Part shown: piece by piece, positions 17,829 through 23,445 of the stretch
How the letters are laid out: every line of letters starts with the position of its first letter
How positions within the stretch are numbered: the stretch's first letter is position 1
Origin: a bacterium
GTDB lineage: Bacteria > Acidobacteriota > Aminicenantia > Aminicenantales > Aminicenantaceae
Assembly (NCBI GenBank): GCA_018335295.1
Contig: JAGXKI010000017.1
Span: 1 to 41,820 of the forward strand
Length of the DNA: 41,820 nucleotides
Direction: 5' to 3'
Notes under the pieces: generated by a model
The model's database searches: none
Seen by the model: only the letters and a program-made list of their open reading frames with translations
What the model was told of the DNA's origin: nothing
Translations under genes and position numbers: made by a program

Positions 17829-17999
17829 ATGCTTTATCTGATTCTTGTGTTTTTGGGTATCGGCTTGATCGCCTGGATTCTGGGCTATCCCCATCTGGCC
17901 AATCAGTCGGTCACCATAGCCAAAGTCCTGTTTGCCCTCTTCATAACGGTATTTGTTATCGCTTTCATCATAAAGAAGGTAAAAAGGTCCAAAAAATGA
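17829..17999 (+). CDS. DUF1328/UPF0391-like small membrane protein (YtjA type)
   Basis: A 56-codon gene preceded by TTAGAGG. The product has two hydrophobic segments (about 2-19 and 28-48) separated by a short polar turn and ending in a basic tail (KKVKRSKK). Length, topology and the SVTIAKVLFALFITVFVI segment match the DUF1328 family of small inner-membrane proteins found across proteobacteria and other diderms, with unknown function. It ends 13 nt from the convergent gltS stop. An extended -10 promoter and an inverted repeat lie just upstream. Confidence 0.75.
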   Translation: MLYLILVFLGIGLIAWILGYPHLANQSVTIAKVLFALFITVFVIAFIIKKVKRSKK

Positions 18000-18012
18000 A
18001 TGTAAAAAGAAG

Positions 18013-19248
18013 TTACACCACGTTTATGAAAAAAGTAATGATAAGGGCGTTAGTGAAATCGATGAAAAAAGCTCCCACGATAGGAATGACCAGAAAAGCC
18101 CGTGGAGCCGGTCCAAACTTTTCCACCAATGATTCCATGTTAGCGATGGCATTAGGAGTCGCCCCCATACTGAACCCACAATTCCCTCCAGCCATGACGG
18201 CGGCATCGTAGTCCCTTCCCATGACCCTGTAAGTCAAAAACAAGGCAAAGGTTCCAGTGAGAACCACCTGAACGGCCAAAATGATCAACATAGGAATGGC
18301 CAAATCCAGCAGCTCCCATAATTTTAAACTCATCAAAGCCATGGCCAAAAACAGATTGAGAGCCACCGAACCCAGAGCTTCCACATAATCTTGGTTCACT
18401 TTAAGGATCTTAGTGAAATCAAGAAAATTTCTCACAACCGCGGCAACCAGCATGGACCCGATGTAAGCAGGCAGGGTGATTCCCAAACTTTCAAACCCAT
18501 CGGCAATGAGGGAGCCAATCCCCATGCAAGCCAGTATGATGGTGGTGTATTTCAGTATTTCATAAGCACTGATTTGAGTGGTCCCTGCCTCTTTAACTTC
18601 AGCCATAGCTTGAGAAACCTTTTTCTCCAAATCTGATTTTTCCTTGCGGCTCTTGAGTTTCTTTTTGTTAATCAAATAGGTCCCTATGGGGCCTCCAATG
18701 AGTCCTCCTGAAACCAACCCGAAAGTAGCGGCCGCCACTGCCAGAGTGGTAGCTCCTTCCAACCCCATTTCTTCAAACAAGGGACCAAAGGCCAGGCCAG
18801 TGCCGTGACCACCGGTCATGGTTACAGAACCAGAAATCAAGCCCAGGTAGGAGTGAACCCCCAATAATTTGGCCACTACCACACCAAACCCACTCTGGAA
18901 AAGAGCCAGAGTGGAAGCGATCACCCAGAATAATACCACCTGTGGGCCTCCTACTTTCAATAAAGTGAAACTGGCGGTAAGACCTACAGAGGTAAAGAAG
19001 GCGATCATAAAAGGGTCCTGGAGAGCGATATCAAATTTAAAAGCAAACACATCACTGAGCCGAAGTACCAGAGCCAATACAGCAAAAATCAGCCCCCCTA
19101 CCACAGGAGCTGGAATGTTCAGCCGGTCTAATATCGGCCACTTCCGCCTTACAAAATATCCCAAAAACAACACTAAAGCTGCCAGAGCCAGGGTATTGAT
19201 CATATTCAATTTCAAGGTGAGGAGATTCTCCATGACTTCTAAGCTCAT
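18013..19248 (-). CDS. gltS: sodium/glutamate symporter
   Basis: GltS-family carrier of 411 residues with about ten to twelve hydrophobic spans. Characteristic segments: the N-terminal LNIPAPVVGGLIFAVLAL; the first re-entrant loop region SGSVTMTGGHGTGLAFGP; and the matching C-terminal MAGGNCGFSMGATPNAIANM, reflecting the inverted repeat of the fold. It imports glutamate with sodium across the inner membrane. AGAGGT precedes the ATG at 19248. Monocistronic by spacing. Confidence 0.93.
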   Translation of the reverse strand: MSLEVMENLLTLKLNMINTLALAALVLFLGYFVRRKWPILDRLNIPAPVVGGLIFAVLALVLRLSDVFAFKFDIALQDPFMIAFFTSVGLTASFTLLKVGGPQVVLFWVIASTLALFQSGFGVVVAKLLGVHSYLGLISGSVTMTGGHGTGLAFGPLFEEMGLEGATTLAVAAATFGLVSGGLIGGPIGTYLINKKKLKSRKEKSDLEKKVSQAMAEVKEAGTTQISAYEILKYTTIILACMGIGSLIADGFESLGITLPAYIGSMLVAAVVRNFLDFTKILKVNQDYVEALGSVALNLFLAMALMSLKLWELLDLAIPMLIILAVQVVLTGTFALFLTYRVMGRDYDAAVMAGGNCGFSMGATPNAIANMESLVEKFGPAPRAFLVIPIVGAFFIDFTNALIITFFINVV

Positions 19249-19358
19249 TTATACCTCTAAGATGGCGTATTGTAGCGAATTAAGCTGGAGAGTTCAATAA
19301 ACTTGGTTAAGTTGACTCCAGAGGGATTAATCTTGAATGATGACCTAATAATCCGTAT

Positions 19359-20537
19359 TTAATGAAGGCACCGGTACAGAGCTTTCCGGAGGGATTTTTC
19401 CCGGGGATCATTCTTTAGATTGTAGTTCATTTTAGACATAGCATAAGCGTAACCAATCCCTTTATCCGGGTCAGCAAAGGCAAAGGATCCTCCTGCCCCA
19501 GGAGCACCAAAAGCACTCCGGCTGGTTCCAAATGAAACATTGGGTCCCGGTTTGGTGAAACCCAGGGAATAATAGGAGGGAATCCCCAGGACTTCGTCAA
19601 GAGCTCCCTGTGCGGGAGTGATGGAAAGAGACATCAATTCTTCCATGGTTTCTTTCCTGATTTTCAACTTTGCTCCCATTGTCGCGAATTCACCGTAAGC
19701 TCTAGCCATAGACCTCACCTGACCTATACCGTTACCCGAAGGAAGTTCAATCGAACGGGATTCCCGTTTGTGGGGATGATACCCTCGAGGAATTCGGAAA
19801 GCACTGTAAAGAAAAGCCCTAGGGTTTAAAAAACGCAGAGTCATTTTTAAAGGAATCCGGAACACCGCTCTTGGAGAAACCACCATCTTGTTATCGGCAA
19901 TCCGGTCGTCCGGGACTTCCTCTGGAAGGCCTATATAAAATTCAAGGTTCAAAGGCTGGGCAATTTCTTCCTGGAAAAACTGGCCCAGACTTCGATTTTG
20001 GGGATCAACCCTTCGGATGAGCTCATTCATGTACATACCAAGAGTGGCCGCATGATAACCGTGTTTGGTTCCTGGTTTCCATAAAGGTTTTTGTCGGCTG
20101 AGTTTTTCAGCCACTCCATCCAGGTTCTTCATCTCTTCTACATAAACCGGGGCCTCCAGTGCACAAAGTCCGGCTTGATGAGACAACAGCTGCCTTATGG
20201 TAATCTCTTTTTTTCCTTCCTGACCAAATTCAGGCCAATATTTGGCCACCGGGGCATCGTAATCGATCCATCCATAGGAATGGGCCACCGCCAATGTCAT
20301 GGCTGCCAGGCCTTTAGTGGAAGAAAATACCATCACTAGAGTGTCTCTTTTCCAAGGTAAACGGGACTTCCAATCACGATAACCTCCCCATAAATCCACG
20401 ACTTTTTGACCTTGATAATAAACAGAACAAGTTGCTCCCAGTTCACCTCTCTTTGTAAAATTTTTAATAAACTCCTTTTTCACTTCTTCAAAACCAGGTG
20501 CTACTTCTCCACCAATAATGGAATGAATCTTTTTCAT
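19359..20537 (-). CDS. cytoplasmic class C beta-lactamase-like serine hydrolase (EstB type)
   Basis: Serine hydrolase of 392 residues without a signal peptide. The catalytic SSTK (Ser72, Lys75) opens the active-site helix. The second motif is of YxxA rather than YxN type (HGYHAATLG), as in EstB-like esterases, and the C-terminal GAPGAGGSFAFADP takes the place of the KTG strand. It is thus more likely an esterase or amidase than a beta-lactamase. It differs from the exported paralogue at 8524-9612 in motif type and location. GGAAGGA precedes the ATG. Confidence 0.85.
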   Translation of the reverse strand: MKKIHSIIGGEVAPGFEEVKKEFIKNFTKRGELGATCSVYYQGQKVVDLWGGYRDWKSRLPWKRDTLVMVFSSTKGLAAMTLAVAHSYGWIDYDAPVAKYWPEFGQEGKKEITIRQLLSHQAGLCALEAPVYVEEMKNLDGVAEKLSRQKPLWKPGTKHGYHAATLGMYMNELIRRVDPQNRSLGQFFQEEIAQPLNLEFYIGLPEEVPDDRIADNKMVVSPRAVFRIPLKMTLRFLNPRAFLYSAFRIPRGYHPHKRESRSIELPSGNGIGQVRSMARAYGEFATMGAKLKIRKETMEELMSLSITPAQGALDEVLGIPSYYSLGFTKPGPNVSFGTSRSAFGAPGAGGSFAFADPDKGIGYAYAMSKMNYNLKNDPREKSLRKALYRCLH

Positions 20538-20729
20538 TTTTCTATCCTTCCGTCGGTTTATTCTGAAGATCCATGGTTAATCATTTCTTCTAGAAAAATT
20601 CTCATCTCTTGAAATCTTTATTTTAAAGGATACAGAAAAGATTTTAAAGGAAACGCCCCCAATAGCCTTAGGGCCTTTTTAAGAGAAGATAGAAAAGGAA
20701 AAAATTATGTAATATATTTCATATTAAAT

Positions 20730-20757
20730 TTGACTGAGAATTCAATTATGGTATAAT
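20730..20757 (+). promoter_or_regulatory. promoter of pseudoknot RNA copy A
   Basis: TTGACT (20730-20735) and consensus TATAAT (20752-20757) with a 16-bp spacer. The expected start point is 20763-20765, exactly where the RNA stem begins. This is one of the best sigma-70 promoters in the window. Confidence 0.7.
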
Positions 20758-20763
20758 GATGAT

Positions 20764-20843
20764 GATTCTCTTGTGCCGGCTGGAGAGAATCCCCACCTTT
20801 TTGATCCCCATCTTCAACCCCCTTTTGCTGACCACAGCCGGCA
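20764..20843 (+). ncRNA. candidate small RNA with H-type pseudoknot, copy A
   Basis: Stem 1: GATTCTCT (20764-20771) with AGAGAATC (20784-20791), 8 perfect pairs. Its 12-nt loop TGTGCCGGCTGG contains GCCGGCTG (20775-20782), which pairs with CAGCCGGC (20835-20842); one further U-A pair is possible. The 43-nt third loop is C- and U-rich (CCCACC, CCCC, ATCTTCA, CCCCCTTTTG). A paralogue at 32800-32873 keeps the fold with four compensatory changes in stem 1. Transcription should start at the first stem base. A pyrimidine-rich run ending in seven T residues (20880-20886) may mark the 3' end. It lies between divergent genes, and the downstream gene has its own promoter, so I favour an independent small RNA over a leader. 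Confidence 0.65.
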
Positions 20844-20926
20844 TCTTCTACCCTTTCTTACTACCTTTTTACTTCCTTCTTTTTTTAACCGAGAAAATTT
20901 ATCTTTAATACAACCTTCTTTTTATG

Positions 20927-20990
20927 TCAACAGTTGTTGAAAAAATGTCATAAAATGCCGTAAAATGTCATACTTTGTCGTATCTTTTCA
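20927..20990. promoter_or_regulatory. palindrome plus phased 10-bp direct repeats
   Basis: A perfect palindrome TCAACA-GT-TGTTGA (20927-20940) is followed directly by about five tandem 10-bp units of the form TAAAATGTCA / TAAAATGCCG / TAAAATGTCA / TACTTTGTCG / TATCTTTTCA (20941-20990). The last bases alternate CA and CG. A period of 10 puts each unit on the same helix face, as expected for a cooperative regulator array. It lies upstream of the promoter at 21099-21127. Confidence 0.55.
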
Positions 20991-21098
20991 TATAAATATA
21001 AATGTTTTTTATGTATCCCTTGGAAATTATCCTTGGAAAATGAACCAAACTTTCCCTTCCCACACCTAAATTCTCCTTTATTTTGCCAAGGAGGGCAT

Positions 21099-21127
21099 TT
21101 GATGTTCAACTAATTATCTTATATAAT
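21099..21127 (+). promoter_or_regulatory. promoter of the B12-radical SAM gene
   Basis: TTGATG (21099-21104) and TATAAT (21122-21127) with an optimal 17-bp spacer. The predicted start near 21134 leaves a leader of about 70 nt. Upstream lie a direct repeat of CCTTGGAAA (near 21018 and 21031) and the phased decamers at 20941-20990. Confidence 0.6.
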
Positions 21128-21204
21128 GCGGCAGAGCAAAGGAATTTCTTTAATTTTCATTATTCGGTTTATTTCTTTTATCCAATATATAAAAGGAGAT
21201 TAAA

Positions 21205-22680
21205 ATGAAGATAATTTTAATTTATCCTCGATATCCTGATACCTTCTGGAGCTTTAAACATGCTCTCAAATTCATATCTAAAAAATCCTCTTACCCTCCT
21301 TTAGGATTATTAACAGTGGCCAACCTTCTTCCATCAAATTGGGAAAAAAAACTGGTGGACATGAATATATCAGGGCTGAAGGACGAAGACATCCAGTGGG
21401 CGGATTATGCCTTCATCAGCGCGATGAATATCCAGAAAAAATCAGCTCAGGAAGTAATCCAGAGATGTAAGGAACAAGGAGTTCGGGTAGTGGCTGGTGG
21501 CCCTGTTTTTACAACCGGGCATCAGGAATTCAAAAACGTGGATCACTTTATCCTCGACGAAGCTGAAACCACCCTCCCCCCTTTCCTTGAAGATTTGCAA
21601 AAAGGATGTCCCAAACATATGTACACATCCGACCAATTTCCGGATATACAAAAATCTCCTCCTCCTAAATGGGATCTCATCGATATGAAAAACTATGCTA
21701 CCATGAATATTCAGTATTCCAGAGGATGTCCTTACAATTGTGAATTCTGTGACATCATTGTCCTTAATGGACACAGACCCCGGACTAAATCCAAAGATCA
21801 GATATTAAAAGAATTGGATGCATTGTACACCCAAGGATGGAGAGGGGGGGTTATGTTTGTGGATGACAATTTTATCGGTAACAAGAAAAAACTCAAAAGA
21901 AACATCCTTCCTGCTCTCACCGAGTGGAGGAAAAAAAGGAAGAATCCTTTCAATTTTATGACCGAAGCTTCCATCAACCTGGCTGACGATGAAGAACTCA
22001 TGAACATGATGGTGGATGCCGGATTTGACAGCGTATTTGTAGGAATTGAAACTCCCAATCAAGAGAGTCTGACAGAGTGCAACAAAAAACTGAACACCGA
22101 TCGAGACCTGGCTGAGAGTGTGAAAAAAATGCATCATCACGGCCTCCAAGTCATGGGAGGTTTTATCGTGGGATTTGACCATGATCCTCCCTCCATTTTT
22201 GAAAATCAGATAGACTTCATTCAAAAAAGTGGAATTGTGACCGCCATGGTGGGACTCCTAAACGCTCCCAAGAAAACACGCCTTTACAAACGATTAAAAA
22301 AAGAAAACAGGCTCCTTAGGGATATTTCCGGAGATAATATGGATTTTTCCCTGAACTTTATCCCTAAAATGAATCTCAACACCCTTCTGAATGGATATAA
22401 AAAAGTTCTCCATAATATATACTCTCCCAAACAGTACTACCAGCGGATCCTCACATTTTTAAAAGAATATAAGCCTCAAACCAAAAAACGAGTGAACTTC
22501 AATTTTTGCCATATCCAAGCTTTACTTCGATCCCTATGGCATTTGGGAATCAAAGGAAAAGAAAGATTTTGCTTTTGGAAACTTCTTTCCTGGACGCTGA
22601 TCCGACGTCCTCATCTTTTCCCTCTGGCTATCACTTTTTCTATCTACGGCTCTCACTTCAGGAAAATTGTGGGAATCTGA
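21205..22680 (+). CDS. B12-binding-domain radical SAM protein (DUF4070 family)
   Basis: A 491-residue enzyme. An N-terminal cobalamin-binding-like domain (about 1-145; PRYPDTFWSF, SYPPLGLLTVANLLP, VVAGGPVF) is followed by a radical SAM domain with the [4Fe-4S] cysteines in SRGCPYNCEFCD (Cys175, Cys179, Cys182), then VMFVDDNFIGN and VFVGIETPN segments, and a C-terminal DUF4070-like region. The layout matches the group that includes the hopanoid C-2 methylase HpnP, so a methylation on unactivated carbon is plausible. No hopanoid genes are nearby, so the substrate is unknown. AAAGGAGATTAAA sets the start. Regulation is probably elaborate, given the upstream repeat array. Confidence 0.87.
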   Translation: MKIILIYPRYPDTFWSFKHALKFISKKSSYPPLGLLTVANLLPSNWEKKLVDMNISGLKDEDIQWADYAFISAMNIQKKSAQEVIQRCKEQGVRVVAGGPVFTTGHQEFKNVDHFILDEAETTLPPFLEDLQKGCPKHMYTSDQFPDIQKSPPPKWDLIDMKNYATMNIQYSRGCPYNCEFCDIIVLNGHRPRTKSKDQILKELDALYTQGWRGGVMFVDDNFIGNKKKLKRNILPALTEWRKKRKNPFNFMTEASINLADDEELMNMMVDAGFDSVFVGIETPNQESLTECNKKLNTDRDLAESVKKMHHHGLQVMGGFIVGFDHDPPSIFENQIDFIQKSGIVTAMVGLLNAPKKTRLYKRLKKENRLLRDISGDNMDFSLNFIPKMNLNTLLNGYKKVLHNIYSPKQYYQRILTFLKEYKPQTKKRVNFNFCHIQALLRSLWHLGIKGKERFCFWKLLSWTLIRRPHLFPLAITFSIYGSHFRKIVGI

Positions 22681-22810
22681 TTGTTTATCATCAGATTGGA
22701 AAACCACATTTCTAGACTCTCCTCTCCAAACTTCATCCTCCATTCCCTGATTGTTAATTTCTATCTCTTAAATTCTGTCCCAAGCTCCAACAAAGAGTGA
22801 AGAAAAATTC

Positions 22811-23386
22811 CTATATGGAAAGGATAATTTCATCTAAGGACCTTTTGGGAACATGATGCACTCCTTGTTTATCTCTCCAGTATTTGATATTCCCTGCGGG
22901 TCCTACAGGTTCGATGACCACTTTTTCTTTGGGTTTCCCTAGAGCAATCACCAGAAGTATTTCATAAGCCTCAGTGGATAATTTCAAGGATTCCGCCAGC
23001 TTTTTTTTATCCACACTCCCGATCATACATCCTCCCAACCCCTTTTCTGCGGCTCCAAGGAGGATGGTCTGGGCGGCAATTCCATGATCGCAGCCCAGAA
23101 CATGTTTTATATTCTTATCATGAAGGATAATGATATAGGCGGAAGGTCTTTCACCTGGGGAAGGACCCGCCCAATCTTTAAGATAACCCGCCCAAGCCAG
23201 GTGAGGGAATATCAACTCATTTTTTTGAGAATCACAGGAAAGTATGTATTTCAGAGGCTGCCGATTGCTTCCCGAAGCTGTCAGCATGGCCAGTCCTACA
23301 AGGTCCTTAAGAGTTTGATACTGAAGAGAATGGTTCTCATAAAAACGCCGGTAACTTCGGTTTCTTTTGACCAAGTCTCTAAACAT
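22811..23386 (-). CDS. nitroreductase-family FMN oxidoreductase
   Basis: Nitroreductase-fold protein of 191 residues. The N-terminal RNRSYRRFYE supplies the usual Arg residues that contact FMN phosphate, followed by the TASGSNRQPLKYI segment, and a C-terminal EKGLGGCMIGSVDKKKL typical of the family. Such enzymes use NAD(P)H to reduce nitro groups, quinones or flavins; some are dehalogenases or BluB-like. The physiological substrate is not evident. AGAGGTGAAAA precedes the ATG. Its stop is 130 nt from the convergent radical SAM gene. Confidence 0.85.
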   Translation of the reverse strand: MFRDLVKRNRSYRRFYENHSLQYQTLKDLVGLAMLTASGSNRQPLKYILSCDSQKNELIFPHLAWAGYLKDWAGPSPGERPSAYIIILHDKNIKHVLGCDHGIAAQTILLGAAEKGLGGCMIGSVDKKKLAESLKLSTEAYEILLVIALGKPKEKVVIEPVGPAGNIKYWRDKQGVHHVPKRSLDEIILSI

Positions 23387-23445
23387 TTTTCACCTCTTTC
23401 TTAAAGGAATGGATAATTCTAAGTTAATAGGATAAAGGAATAAAA

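Noticed and set aside
20764-20843. HDV-like ribozyme or a known riboswitch as explanation for the pseudoknot RNA
   Set aside because: The GCCGGC helix recalls HDV P1, but the nested P3/P4 elements are missing. I also do not see the core sequences of c-di-GMP, cobalamin, preQ1 or SAM riboswitches on either strand.
20941-20990. CRISPR or simple microsatellite reading of the decamer repeats
   Set aside because: Units are only 10 bp with no spacers, so it is not CRISPR. The alternating CA/CG ends and adjoining palindrome fit a regulatory array better than a simple microsatellite.
22675-22696. ATCTGAT / ATCAGAT inverted repeat at the end of the B12-radical SAM gene
   Set aside because: A 7-bp AT-rich stem overlapping the stop codon, without a following T-tract; too weak to call a terminator.
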